Assembly: GCA_937950065.1 (NCBI GenBank)
Contig: CALFEN010000134.1
Location: 1 to 12,471, forward strand
From: an uncultured bacterium
Lineage (GTDB): Bacteria > Patescibacteria > JAEDAM01 > Absconditabacterales > Absconditicoccaceae
Length of the DNA: 12,471 nucleotides
Direction: 5' to 3'
Numbering within the stretch: position 1 is the first letter of the stretch; each line of letters starts with the position of its first letter. Below the pieces are notes generated by a model. It ran no database searches. It had not been told where the DNA came from and was given only the letters and a program-made list of their open reading frames with translations. Shown piece after piece: positions 1 through 7,821 of the stretch. The position numbers and the translations under genes are program-made.

Positions 1-723
1 ATCCTTTGATGAATATGAACCCCTACTAAATTCAAGACAAAAGCTCTCTACAGGTCTATCCTGCCGTTCGCTGATAAGATAGTGGTCAGAGAAAAAAAAT
101 CTTTTGAAATAGCTCAAAAATATAATAAAAATACTGTTTTACACAATGATTTTGCATATGATATTTTCCAGAAAATAAAAATAGATACAAAAAAAGAAGA
201 ATCTGCAAAGCTTTTTGTGAATATAAACCAGCATATTTACAATGAAACTGCCACCAGAAAGATCATGGACGTAGTTTACGAAAACAGGGATTCTAAACTT
301 GAAAAATACTATGTCCCTTGTGATATGGAAGACGATGCAAAAATTTATCACGAATTAAAAGTAAAAATAGATGATCTAAAATATTATAACTGGACAAGAT
401 ACACAGTCAAAGAGATTCTGGAATTTTTTGCTACTGCCGATCTCGGCGTAGGTGCCAGACTTCATTTTCTGCTGCTTTTACACTGGCTTGGTAAAAAAAC
501 AGAGCCGCTTTTTTATCAGGAAAAAATTAATAAATTTTTTGATGATAAACCTGAAGATAAAAAAGATGAACCCCAAAAACAGGAAAAAAATAAAAATAAT
601 GAAGAAATGGAAAAAGACGTTGAAAAAAAGCTACAAGAACAAAAAGACAAAACCCCTACAGATGAAGAGAAAACTATCGATAAAACGGCTGAAAACAAAG
701 ATCAGGACAAAGTAGAAAAATAA
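1..723 (+). CDS. Polysaccharide pyruvyl transferase family protein (5' end missing)
   Basis: The frame is open from base 1 to the TAA at 721-723, so the start lies outside the window. The visible 240 residues begin ILGGIGTPTKF, where three of the glycines are UGA. They continue through ADKIVVREKKSFEIA, NTVLHNDFA, and GVGARLHFLLLLHWLGKK followed by a YQEK segment. The order of an ADKIxVR block, then an ARLHF block, then YxxK resembles the C-terminal half of polysaccharide pyruvyl transferases (CsaB/WcaK type), which attach ketal pyruvate to cell-surface sugars. After about residue 180 the protein becomes a roughly 60-residue tail of Lys, Glu, Asp and Gln with almost no hydrophobic residues, probably disordered or a coiled coil. 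An initiator read from GTG at 82 would wrongly cut off the upstream part. The family call is by motif recall and the function is inferred. Confidence 0.72.
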
Positions 724-873
724 TTGTCTAATTTGTCTTTATCTGGATTTAATCTTTGTAGCATTGAAAATAGTAGTCAAAAGAAGGATAAGCTGTATAT
801 ATTTGGCAGGGGACTAAAACGGACATTGCTTTGTAAAAAAATATTATATTTTGTCATTCTGAATGCTAATGGG

Positions 874-893
874 ACTTGTATTATTTAGTGCAC
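874..893 (+). repeat. 20-base dispersed repeat, copy 1
   Basis: ACTTGTATTATTTAGTGCAC recurs exactly, in inverted orientation, at 11288-11307, more than 10 kb away. A short GTCATTCTGA element lies just upstream at 853-862, and a degenerate unit ending GAAGAATCTAGA lies downstream. The second site also has CATTCTGA/GAAGAATC elements nearby, so the 20-mer and those elements may belong to one composite intergenic repeat. Confidence 0.8.
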
Positions 894-940
894 TTACTTT
901 GTAAGAACTGAAACCCTAGAAAATAAAACAGGCAATCCTG

Positions 941-968
941 TTATTCTGAACAGAACGAAGAATCTAGA
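941..968 (+). repeat. Degenerate TTATTCTGA...GAAGAATCTAGA repeat unit
   Basis: The unit begins TTATTCTGAACAG and ends ACGAAGAATCTAGA. It resembles the longer unit at 11186-11220 (GTCATTCTGAG... to GAAGAATCTAGA), with an internal deletion of several bases. It looks like a decayed member of the same intergenic palindrome family. Confidence 0.6.
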
Positions 969-996
969 GCTATTAGCTCTTTAAATATGAAAATCG

Positions 997-1005
997 TGCT
1001 ATAAT
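997..1005 (+). promoter_or_regulatory. Extended -10 promoter for the DUF2000/NTF2-like pair
   Basis: TGCTATAAT is a perfect TGnTATAAT extended -10 element, 37 bases before the ATG at 1043. No good -35 hexamer is seen at the usual distance, which is typical of extended -10 promoters. It would drive the two-gene unit at 1043-1841. Confidence 0.5.
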
Positions 1006-1042
1006 TCAAGAAAATAATAAATTTAATATTAAAATAATAAAA

Positions 1043-1489
1043 ATGGATAATGATTTGATATTAAAGATGAACGAAAACAGTAAAAAATTTATAGCTGTGT
1101 TAAACAAGAAATTTGAAGTCTGAAGGCTTTTTAACGCTCTAGGACATGCTACAGCCTGACTTATTTCATTAAATAAAGACATAGAAGAATTTGGCTTTCT
1201 AGATTACAAAGACGGCGATGATAAATCTCATCCTGCTATTTCACATTATGGATTTATTATCCTTAAAGCTGACAATTCAAACCAAATCTTGAGATTAAGA
1301 CAAACTTGTCAAGAGCAGTCTATATTGTCTAATGACTTCACAACATCAATGACTATCTGAACTTCCATAGAACAATACAATCAAACTAGGCAGATAAAAG
1401 AGCAGGATCTGGAATATCTTTGTATAGTAATGTTCGGAGACAGCGATAAAATATCGCCTTTTACCAAAAAGTTTTCTTTATTTAAGTAA
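1043..1489 (+). CDS. DUF2000 family protein
   Basis: 148 residues with three UGA codons read as Gly. The protein starts KFIAVLNKKFEVGRLFNALGHATAGL and goes on through HPAISHYGFIILKA, then NDFTTSM, and ends LCIVMFGDSDKISPFTKKFSLFK. A conserved N-terminal strand, a G(H/N)A helix, a central (H)P.I..(Y/L)...IL.A strand, a DFT.(S/A)M block, and a final GD...(P)(F/L)T.(K)FSL.K match the DUF2000 family. From memory, that family has a fold related to peptidyl-tRNA hydrolase 2; its function is unknown. Length is normal for the family. The ATG is the first after an in-frame AT-rich leader, with no clear ribosome binding site. The next gene starts 10 bases downstream, so the two are probably co-transcribed. 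Confidence 0.78.
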
Positions 1490-1499
1490 GAAACATATT

Positions 1500-1841
1500 A
1501 TGAATATAAATAATTGGCTTGAAAATTTTAAAAAAGCTTGGATTAAAAAGGATATCCCTGCAATTCTTGAGCTTTTTACATCTGACGTAGAATATTGGGA
1601 AAATCCATATCAAAAGTGCACTTGACTTGACGAAGTGGCTAAACTTTGGATCGGCATAAAAAGTCAGAAAGATATAATTCTTGATTTACAGCTATTTTCA
1701 AAAGAATGAAATAAATATACAATAAATTTTGATCTTGTTTACTCCAATCAGGATAATATTAAAAAAACTTGGAAATGAGCTTATCTAATGACTTTAACAG
1801 AGGACAATAAGTGCAATTATTTCCTGCAAATATGAGAGTAG
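1500..1841 (+). CDS. NTF2-like / SnoaL-like domain protein
   Basis: 113 residues with four UGA glycines. The N-terminus WLENFKKAWIKKDIPAILEL is the helix pair typical of the SnoaL-like branch of the NTF2 superfamily (a W..AW..kD...i..LF..d..Y.e.P pattern), followed by DVEYWENPY and a beta-rich second half with KKTWKGAYLM and CNYFLQIGE. NTF2-like folds are small cone-shaped alpha+beta barrels used as polyketide cyclases, isomerases and ligand-binding proteins. Nothing here identifies the substrate. The ATG is 10 bases after the DUF2000 stop. The UGA three codons before the end is within the conserved QIGE terminus, and the true stop is the TAG at 1839-1841. Confidence 0.72.
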
Positions 1842-1886
1842 ACAATATAGACAAAGTAGAAAAAATATGTCTAAATAATATTACAG

Positions 1887-3272
1887 ATGCCTATTATTTA
1901 CCTTTTATTAGCCTGTTTTTCCATCACAGTGTTTGAAAATATTTTTCTGTATATTTTTAGTTTTTTGCTGACTATAGTTTTTATACTGATTTTGTGAGTT
2001 TTTAAAAAAATTAGAGTATTAAGAAATTTAATTTACGCTTTTATAATATTTTTTTTTATATTTCTTTCTTTCCAGATAAAATTTAATAAATATTTTAAAC
2101 ATGATTATTTAGCTGATTTTGTGTATAGTTGAGTGATTATAGACAAAGTCAGTCAGGACGTCTATTTATTTGAAAACCCTTTAAAAGATAAATTCCTCTA
2201 TCACTCATCTACAAATTACGAAGTTGGGCAGAAAATCATGGTCAATGCCTTTTTTACAGGAAGACAGAGTAAAAGCTTGCCTCCCTTGGATTTTGATATA
2301 TGAAATTTTTATAGCAAATATCTTATGATGAAATGATATAGGTGAGTTCTTTATGAGAGAAACTCGCTGACTTTAGGCTTTTCAAAGTTAACCTTTATAC
2401 AGTCTGTCAAAAAATACTACAAAGACAGAGTAGTATGACTGTATGGACAAAACAAAATCGCCTGACTTATACTTGGAATGAGCATATGAGACAAGTCTCT
2501 TATCCCTCCAAATGCATATCAAGACTTTATAGACAGTAGCGTTGTCCACATTGTCGCTGTCAGTGGATGAAACCTTGTTATCCTCATTATTTTCTTAAAT
2601 TTAATATTATTTTTCCTGCCGTATTATGTCAGAATATTTTTTATTTTGTGCACGGTCGTGGGATATGCTGTCTTATGCGGAATGGATACGAGCGTGGTAA
2701 GGGCAGTGATAATGTGCTGACTTGTGATTGTAGCTTTATTTTTTGGCAAAAAAATTTCACTGCGAAGATCCATAATTTATACTGTTTTCGCTATGTTAAT
2801 TTTCAATCCTTATTATCTAATATATGATTTAGGCTTTTTACTTAGTTTTGCAGCGATTATTTGAATTAATATCTTTCAGAGATTTAGACGATTTGGACAT
2901 GGCAGGGTAAATTCTTATATTATGCCTATAATTTGAGCACAGATATGAGTTTTACCTGTTCTGATACTTTACATCGGTAAAATATCCTTACTGTGATTTG
3001 CAGCGAATTTTATTATCCTGCCTTTTACCGGGATTTTGATGTTATACTGACCTTTGAGTATTTTGGCGTTTTATTTTACGGGCTTGTGAAATCTGGTTTA
3101 TTTTTGAAATCTCTTTATGAGTCGAGTTTATCTCTTGGCACATTTTTTTAGCAGTTTCAATATTTATATTACTTTCCAATATTTTTGGCTGAAAATATAT
3201 ATTTTTATTGTTTTAACATCTTTTTTGATACGGCTTTACTTTTATTATCCCCAAAAAGGAATTGTAGATTAA
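1887..3272 (+). CDS. comEC: ComEC/Rec2-type competence channel protein, short form
   Basis: 461 residues with 17 UGA codons read as Gly by my count. ComEC forms the inner-membrane channel that takes up single-stranded DNA during transformation. The N-terminus has hydrophobic segments over about residues 1-65. A soluble DUF4131-like region follows (DFVYSGVIIDKV, YEVGQKIMVNAFF, and a SKYLMMKGYRGVLY block). The competence domain then begins at GLILGMSIGDKSLIP and carries HIVAVSGGN at residues 221-229, the counterpart of the family's H(L/I)(L/V)A(I/V)SG motif. Many membrane segments and a GFLLSFAAIIGI block follow. The protein ends in a short cytoplasmic-type tail (YYPQKGIVD). No metallo-beta-lactamase-like C-terminal domain, common in long ComECs, is present. 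The ATG at 1887 is the first possible start after the in-frame TAA at 1872. The function is inferred from the family. Confidence 0.85.
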
Positions 3273-3308
3273 AAAGAATTATAATACAATCTTTTACATA
3301 AAAAAATA

Positions 3309-3336
3309 TTGAAAAAACTTTTTAAAATATTATAAC
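3309..3336 (+). promoter_or_regulatory. Promoter of the first anchored surface protein
   Basis: TTGAAA at 3309-3314, a 16-base spacer and TATAAC at 3331-3336 lie 37 bases before the ATG at 3374. The paralogous gene at 8967 has the same layout, with TTGAAA, 16 bases and TATAAT. A second TATAAT sits at 3280-3285 without a good -35. Confidence 0.5.
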
Positions 3337-3373
3337 TAGAGTAAGAAAATTTTTTTATTTTTTAAAGTAAAAA

Positions 3374-3874
3374 ATGGATAAAAAACTTTTGGGAGCAATG
3401 AAGTATTGATTGGTAATGTGATTTACTGCACTAACCGTAGTTTGTGCCGGTTTTTATGTTTTTATCAAAGCTCGGCAGACAACCAATCCTACAACAGATA
3501 GCGATCCGAATAGTTTGTATACTAATAGTAATGAAATATTAAAAGCATCAAAACGAAATGCTTTGGTGGATAAATTTTGATGAGTAAAAATAAAGGTATT
3601 TACAGGAGCTTTAAATAGTGCTTGAAGTTATACATTTAGCCACTGACTTTGAGCTGCAAATTATCAAAAAATAGTATGATTTATATGTTGAATAGATGAT
3701 CAGACACCAAGCTGAAGAGCATTTCAAGATTTTGCTGACAACCGAAATTATACTGCGGCGGCAGATTCTTATCGTGTGTTTATACCAAATAACGATACAT
3801 CTATTGTACGTATAGATTTTTGATCTAATTTATACGGTAAAAATTATTGATGTACGATGTTTTATTTGCCGTAA
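3374..3874 (+). CDS. Membrane-anchored surface protein, paralog A
   Basis: 166 residues with 12 UGA glycines. It is not a recognised named family. A basic N-terminus (MDKKLLGAMKYG) is followed by one membrane segment at about residues 12-31. Next comes a KARQ stop-transfer-like sequence and a polar Pro/Thr/Asn/Ser linker with SLYTN, then a LKASKRNALVDK block. From MDKK to about residue 70 it is clearly homologous to the protein at 8967-9491, but the C-terminal halves differ. This half has GALNSAGSYTFSHGLG, YQKIVGFICGI, YRVFIPNN, IVRIDFGSNLYG and NYGCTMFYLP. That pattern recalls beta-rich phage tail-fibre tip domains. It lacks a type IV pilin cleavage/methylation motif. A surface adhesin role is inference. 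It follows comEC by 101 bases but has its own promoter. Confidence 0.7.
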
Positions 3875-4029
3875 TTCTATTTATCCCCTACAATTGAAAA
3901 ATTTTCTTGAAAAATGTTTGTAACAAGTCTAAAATAAAAAAACTATAAAATAAGTTTTTTAAGAACAAAAAATATTGAAAATTTTAATGAAATCTTTAAA
4001 ATTAAAAGTCTTTATTTTTACAATACAAG

Positions 4030-4533
4030 ATGAATAATGATAACTCCAAAAAAAGACCTTCCTGGGATCAGGTATATATGAATATACTTGAACAAATAGT
4101 TCAGAGAAGCACCTGTCTTTTTGTTAATGCGGCGGCTATCATTGTAGATCCAAACTCGCATAATATAGTTGGTATCTGATACAGCGGTTCGTGTAGATGA
4201 GACGTTCACTGCGCAGACGTAGGTTGTGCCAAGATTATAGATTGAGTAGAACACAAACATGCTGATCTTTGCAGAGGCGCTCATGCGGAACTCAATGCAA
4301 TAGTAAATTGCAGTGTGGATACAAGAGGTCTTACTATGTATACTTTGCTTTCACCATGTAATAACTGTGCCAAACACATAGTAAATGCATGAATAAAAAA
4401 ACTTGTATATAATAAAACCTATCTAAACAAGAATTATGAATATAGAATACTTGATTTTATGGCGAGACTTGGGGTAGAGGTGCTAGAATTTAAATCAGAT
4501 GAAAATAGTAAAAATGATACCAAGAGATGCTAA
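4030..4533 (+). CDS. Deoxycytidylate (dCMP) deaminase family protein
   Basis: 167 residues. dCMP deaminases convert dCMP to dUMP, the precursor of dTMP. The start [12 protein letters not shown] matches the family's RPSWDxYFM motif. Catalytic zinc ligands and acid are visible: H85 and E87 in [11 protein letters not shown], and C110 and C113 in [11 protein letters not shown] cysteine/histidine cluster between (VHCADVGC, then a later His) is also typical of dCMP deaminases and may bind a second structural zinc. The UGA glycines include those in VGIGYSGSCRGD and NAGIKKLVY. It is the first gene of a three-gene operon; the Nudix gene start overlaps its last 35 bases. It could instead act on another deoxycytidine nucleotide, but the RPSWD start favours dCMP. 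Related Bacillus genes are called comEB, but no competence role is shown here. Confidence 0.88.
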
Positions 4534-5062
4534 AATAGTGTTTGATTGAATAAGACATAAAATCTATCAATGGGAACAATTGATGTATGATGGAACATAC
4601 AAAACTTTCGAAGCAGCACGGACTCCGTGATCTGCACAGGTAATATGCACCCAGTGAAATAAACTGATGTTATCAAGACAGCAGCAGGCTCATAGAGATG
4701 ATACCTTTTTCTCCTTTTTTGGAGGCTTTCTTGAAGAATGAGAAGAACCTATCGACGCAGCCAAAAGAGAATTGATGGAAGAAAGCTGAATGACTAGTGA
4801 TAACATATTTTTTCTAAAAAGATTTGAAAAAAGAGGATTTAATAACTATTCCAATTTTTTTGTAGCAAAAAATGTATATAAAGTCGCAGACCAAAATCTG
4901 GACAGCGGTGAAAGAATTGAAATAGTATCAATGACTTTTGATGAAGTCATTGATCTTATAATATCCAAAAATTTTAGGGTAAATCTGGAGTTTTCTACAT
5001 ACATTATGAATCTAAAAATAAATAATAAATTGGAAAATTTAAAAGAACTTTTATTTGACTAA
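4499..5062 (+). CDS. Nudix hydrolase
   Basis: 187 residues when started at the ATG at 4499, which overlaps the deaminase by 35 bases; an in-frame ATG at 4514 is an alternative (20-base overlap). The Nudix box spans residues 76-98: G76, five residues, E82, seven residues, then R90 E91 L92 M93 E94 E95 S96 G97 M98, a full match to GX5EX7REUXEEXGU. G81 and G97 are UGA-coded. Nudix enzymes cleave nucleoside diphosphates linked to another group, using Mg2+ held by the box glutamates. The sequence before the box (VICTQGNKLMLSRQ, then FFSFFGGFLEEGEE) is the normal central strand and loop. The C-terminal half has no extra recognised domain. Substrate unknown; with a dCMP deaminase upstream, a nucleotide clean-up role is a reasonable inference. 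Confidence 0.88.
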
Positions 5063-5075
5063 AATATATTAGAAG

Positions 5076-6041
5076 ATGGAGAAATTAGTAATAATATGAC
5101 TTGGTTGAGCTTGATACACAGCTTGAATCTACGCGTTTAGATACAATCTAAATCCTATACTTATATGACAAATGGACGGCTGACTTATCACAGAATGTCA
5201 TATGGTGGAAAATTTTCCAGGTTATCCAAAAGCTGTAAGCGGCTACGAAATAATGAGCGATATGAGAAAACAGATAGAAAACTATCCTGTGAGAATTTAC
5301 GCCGATACAGTAAAGTCTGTCCAGCCTATAAATCCTGCCGACTTCAGTAAATGATATCAAATTCAGACTGATTTCCACGAGACTATCCAGACACAGTCTG
5401 TATTGTTAGCTACTGGAACAAAAAAAGTAAGACTGGGCGTAGAAGGAGAAAAAGAATTTTTTGGGAAATGAGTAAGTTATTGTGCTACCTGTGATGGTTT
5501 TTTTTATAGAGGGAAAATAGTTCTGGTTGCCTGATGATGAGATTCTGCCTTTATAGAAGCTCTTTATTTATCCGATATTTGCGAAAAAGTCTATCTTGTC
5601 CATCGTAGAAATCAGTTTAGATGACAACCTTTTTGGGAAGATAAAGTGAGGGGAAAGTCAAATATTGAAATAATAACACCAAGTGTAATAAAAAAAATAT
5701 GATGAGATCAGAGAGTGGGCTTTGTGGAATTATCTGTCTGAAAAAACGCTGCTACCTATAATGAAGCTGCTGATTTTGAGGATAGAAAGATTGACGTGCA
5801 ATGAGTGTTTGTGGCAGTATGAACCAAGGCAAACCCTGTAACCTGACTTGACGAATATTTATCCAGAAACGAGGAATGATATATTATCGTAGATGAGCAT
5901 ATGTCTACAAACCTGCCCTGAGTATTTGCTGCAGGAGACTGCACTACATGAAGCGCTGGGTTTAGACAGCTTATCACTGCTTGTGCAGAATGAGCTATTG
6001 CTTGAGAAAGTATTTTTACTTATTCCAGTAAGATAAACTAA
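5076..6041 (+). CDS. trxB: Thioredoxin reductase (low-molecular-weight, FAD/NAD(P)H type)
   Basis: 321 residues, the usual length for bacterial TrxB, with 23 UGA glycines by my count. The enzyme passes electrons from NAD(P)H through FAD to thioredoxin in the cytoplasm. The FAD Rossmann motif is VIIGLGGAGYTAGIYA near the N-terminus, with Gly in place of the usual Pro. The redox pair is C136 and C139 in YCATCDGFF. The NAD(P)H motif is GGGDSA with G153-G155 all UGA, followed by VHRRNQFR. The FAD C-terminal motif is VFAAGDCT, then FRQLITACAEGAIA. HRR suggests NADPH preference, as known for the family. It starts 13 bases after the Nudix stop, so it is third in the operon, and a terminator follows closely. 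A ferredoxin/flavodoxin-reductase-like relative is possible but less likely given CATCDG. Confidence 0.93.
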
Positions 6042-6048
6042 TATTTCT

Positions 6049-6081
6049 AAAATCTTACTATATAAATTAGTAAGGTTTTTT
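6049..6081 (+). terminator. Rho-independent terminator of the deaminase-Nudix-trxB operon
   Basis: AAAATCTTACTA, a 7-base loop, and TAGTAAGGTTTT form a 12-base-pair stem with one T-G wobble. The core CTTACTA/TAGTAAG is perfect. It runs into T6 at 6076-6081, only 8 bases after the trxB stop. Confidence 0.75.
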
Positions 6082-6095
6082 GTTAAGATAGAATT

Positions 6096-6123
6096 TTGAC
6101 AAAAGAAACATATTGATTATAAT
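6096..6123 (+). promoter_or_regulatory. Consensus promoter of the triple-YbjQ gene
   Basis: TTGACA at 6096-6101, a 16-base spacer and TATAAT at 6118-6123 match both consensus hexamers exactly. A second TATAAT lies at 6128-6133. The ATG is at 6158, about 35 bases downstream of the first -10. This is the strongest primary-sigma-type promoter seen in the window. Confidence 0.7.
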
Positions 6124-6157
6124 AGATTATAATATTTATCCTTAATAATTACAAAAA

Positions 6158-7384
6158 ATGAAGACGACATGACTTTCATGAAACGAGATTTACTGCCTAA
6201 ATAGATTGTGAATGCAGCCTTGAGAGGTTGTAATATGAAATAGTGTATATTCTAGATGATTTATTTGACAGATAACTTCCGGAGTAAAAACTTTTATATG
6301 ATGAGAGATTCATAATCTCACAGAGACTATAGAATCTGGTAGGAGGTCAGCTCTCAAAAAAATGGAAGAGGAGGTAAAGAGATTAAATTGATTTGGTATA
6401 GTCTGAATAAGTAATGATGTTGTTTTCCATGACAGTAATATAGAATATATTTCTATATGATCAATAATAACTAATAATACCAATTCCGCTACTAAAATAT
6501 TTGCAGCAAGTAATGCTCAAGAGTTGTATTGTCAAGTAGACAGTGGATATATGCCTGTAAATTATGTTTTCGGGAATGTAGCGTATTCTCTTTGAGTATG
6601 AAGATCCATAATATGAAATCTAAAATCTCTTGTAAGATGAGAAATAAAGGAATATTCAGACATTTTTAATCATACAAGACATTTGGCTTTGGAGAGAATA
6701 GTACAAGACGCAAAGGACAACAAAGCAAATGCTGTAGTAGGAATAAAAACATCTATAATGCCGATGTTCGGGACTGTAGAAATGCTTATGACATGAACCG
6801 CTTCCTACAACAAAAATTTAACACCATATACCAAAGACATAATAACAAGCGATCTACCAGGACCTGAACTATGGAATCTGACAAAACTGTGATATATCCC
6901 GTTAAAATTAGTACTCGGAACTTCGGTCTATTCTTTATGATTCATATGATGAATTACATCTTTTTTCAAATCATTTATAAAATGAGAGATAAAGGAGCTT
7001 ACAGATATGATATATTGAGCTAGAGAACATGCCTTGGAAATAATAAATAAAGAAGCAGAGTCCATATGAGCAGATAAGGTTGTTTGAACACAAATATATG
7101 TCTATCAATTATGATGAGGACTTATAGAGGTCATGGCAATATGAACTGCCGTAAAAAAGGTTGAAAATATAAATACCCAGAGTGAAAATTTATTATTGCA
7201 GGCAGCCATTATGGATGAGAACACTTTTACAGATATGACTTACGATAGATCTAATGTTTGAGTTACTGCAAGATGACAGAGTAATAATTTTTGAACCAAT
7301 CCTTCTATTGTAATATTTTTTGTGCGTTTGATCCGGTTTATAATAATTATTGCTGTGCTCACTTCTTTATTCCAAAGATGATAG
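6158..7384 (+). CDS. Protein with three tandem YbjQ/DUF74 (UPF0145) domains and a C-terminal membrane segment
   Basis: 408 residues. YbjQ-like domains (Pfam 'putative heavy-metal-binding', DUF74) are about 100 residues, of unsettled function. Here the pattern occurs three times. Each copy opens with a GxxVYSxGxxG strand: VIGNSVYSRGFIGQI, VFGNVAYSLGVGRSI, VLGTSVYSLGFIGGI. A (G/R)GEIxx block follows: GGEIHNLTE, RGEIKEYSD, KGEIKELTD. Then comes an AL helix (RRSALKKM, RHLALERI, REHALEII). A GIVGI / AVVGI / KVVGT strand comes next, and the copies end near IGS / TGTAS / IGTAV. The second copy has SIMPMFGTVEMLMTGTA and the third YVYQLGGGLIEVMAIGTA, both close to the family ending. After the third copy a polar region of about 50 residues leads to one strongly hydrophobic C-terminal segment (VIFFVRLIRFIIIIAVLTSLF). 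The N-terminal LSGNEIYCLNRLGMQPGEVV looks like a separate lead-in. Metal binding is a family label, not shown here. Confidence 0.8.
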
Positions 7385-7436
7385 AAAAATTAGGAAGATA
7401 AGATTTTATATTTATAAATTATAGATTTACATGGTT

Positions 7437-7459
7437 CCCCAGGCGGAGGCCGCCTGGGG
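7437..7459. repeat. Perfect 10-bp GC-rich inverted repeat
   Basis: CCCCAGGCGG at 7437-7446, loop AGG, CCGCCTGGGG at 7450-7459. The stem is strong and lies 52 bases after the stop of the triple-YbjQ gene. No T run follows, so it is not a normal intrinsic terminator for that gene. It is more likely the 5' hairpin of the candidate RNA. Confidence 0.85.
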
Positions 7460-7550
7460 GAGGTGTTTATGCAGAGTTTTTTCCAGAAGGCTGTTGCCGG
7501 GGCGGAATCCCTCCTCGACGAGTTCGGGGCACTCGGAACCAGCCGTCAGA

Positions 7551-7580
7551 CGCACTGCCTATTTGTGCGGGGTTTTTTTT
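7551..7580 (+). terminator. Intrinsic terminator at the end of the candidate RNA
   Basis: CGCAC at 7551-7555, a 9-base loop, GTGCG at 7565-7569, then GGG and T8 at 7573-7580. The stem is short (5 bp) but all-strong except one A-T pair, and the T run is long. It points to transcription on the + strand ending here. Confidence 0.5.
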
Positions 7581-7821
7581 ATTTCTCCCGCTGTCAGGCT
7601 CTCGGTTCTTATCCTGCCCCTGCCCTTTTATAAGTTCGAAGAGTAGGAGCAAGAAGATGACAATAAAGCTTGGTGTTTTTCTGGGCATTTGTCCCCCTTC
7701 TGATTTGAAAAATCCTAGCCATAAAACAGTATATATGGTTTTTGCTTTTAAAGTCAAGGGTTTTGTCTTCTCCCAGAAATCTAAAGCTACCATTTTTTAT
7801 AATAATTTGAAAAGAAAGATT
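7581..7821. other. Gene-free remainder between the RNA candidate and the hydrolase
   Basis: The first 60 bases stay C- and G-rich, then the usual AT-rich composition returns. A + strand frame from the ATG at 7657 (74 codons, no UGA) has a nearby AGGAG. It runs antisense into the hydrolase and has no recognisable features, so it is not called a gene. Nothing else is seen. Confidence 0.5.

Larger units (their letters stand above)
724..1042. other. Gene-free spacer
   Basis: No open frame of convincing length or composition is seen on either strand, even with UGA read as Gly. The stretch holds a 20-base dispersed repeat at 874-893, a CATTCTGA/GAAGAATC-type repeat unit at 941-968, and an extended -10 promoter near its right end. 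No clear terminator for the upstream gene was found. Confidence 0.6.
7432..7580 (+). ncRNA. Candidate structured RNA, GC-rich
   Basis: This stretch is far richer in G and C than its surroundings and codes for nothing convincing on either strand. TGGTTCC at 7432-7438 pairs perfectly with GGAACCA at 7535-7541, which would close a domain of about 110 bases. Inside it begins a perfect 10-base-pair hairpin, CCCCAGGCGG/CCGCCTGGGG at 7437-7459, which competes for two C residues of the closing stem. Smaller hairpins follow (CTCGACGAG; CGAGT...ACTCG). A terminator-like hairpin with T8 ends the unit. TATAAA/TTATAG at about 7413-7424 would put transcription start near 7431. Hallmarks of RNase P RNA, tmRNA, SRP RNA and the cobalamin riboswitch were looked for and not found. 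Limits are estimates. Confidence 0.4.

Noticed and set aside
1887..3272. Interpreting the many UGA-interrupted frames as pseudogenes or frameshifts
   Set aside because: All interruptions are UGA in one continuous frame, never UAA or UAG, and the restored proteins carry intact motifs. This is recoding, not decay.
3374..3874. Type IV pilin next to comEC
   Set aside because: There is no prepilin peptidase site (no G followed by F/M-T-L-x-E) before the membrane segment, and the C-terminal half looks tail-fibre-like.
4018..4284. Minus strand frame opposite dCMP deaminase
   Set aside because: It is antisense to a well-supported gene with intact zinc motifs.
5076..6041. UGA as tryptophan (code 4) or selenocysteine
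   Set aside because: Trp at GGGDSA, GHSSG and the Nudix box would break them. Selenocysteine would not occur at dozens of sites without a nearby hairpin. Ordinary TGG Trp codons are also in use.
7437..7459. GC-rich hairpin as the terminator of the triple-YbjQ gene
   Set aside because: No T run follows on the + strand. A hairpin at the 5' end of a separate RNA fits better.
7467..7793. 108-codon minus strand frame across the GC-rich island
   Set aside because: It spans both the structured RNA candidate and AT-rich DNA, its composition changes abruptly midway, and no domain is seen.
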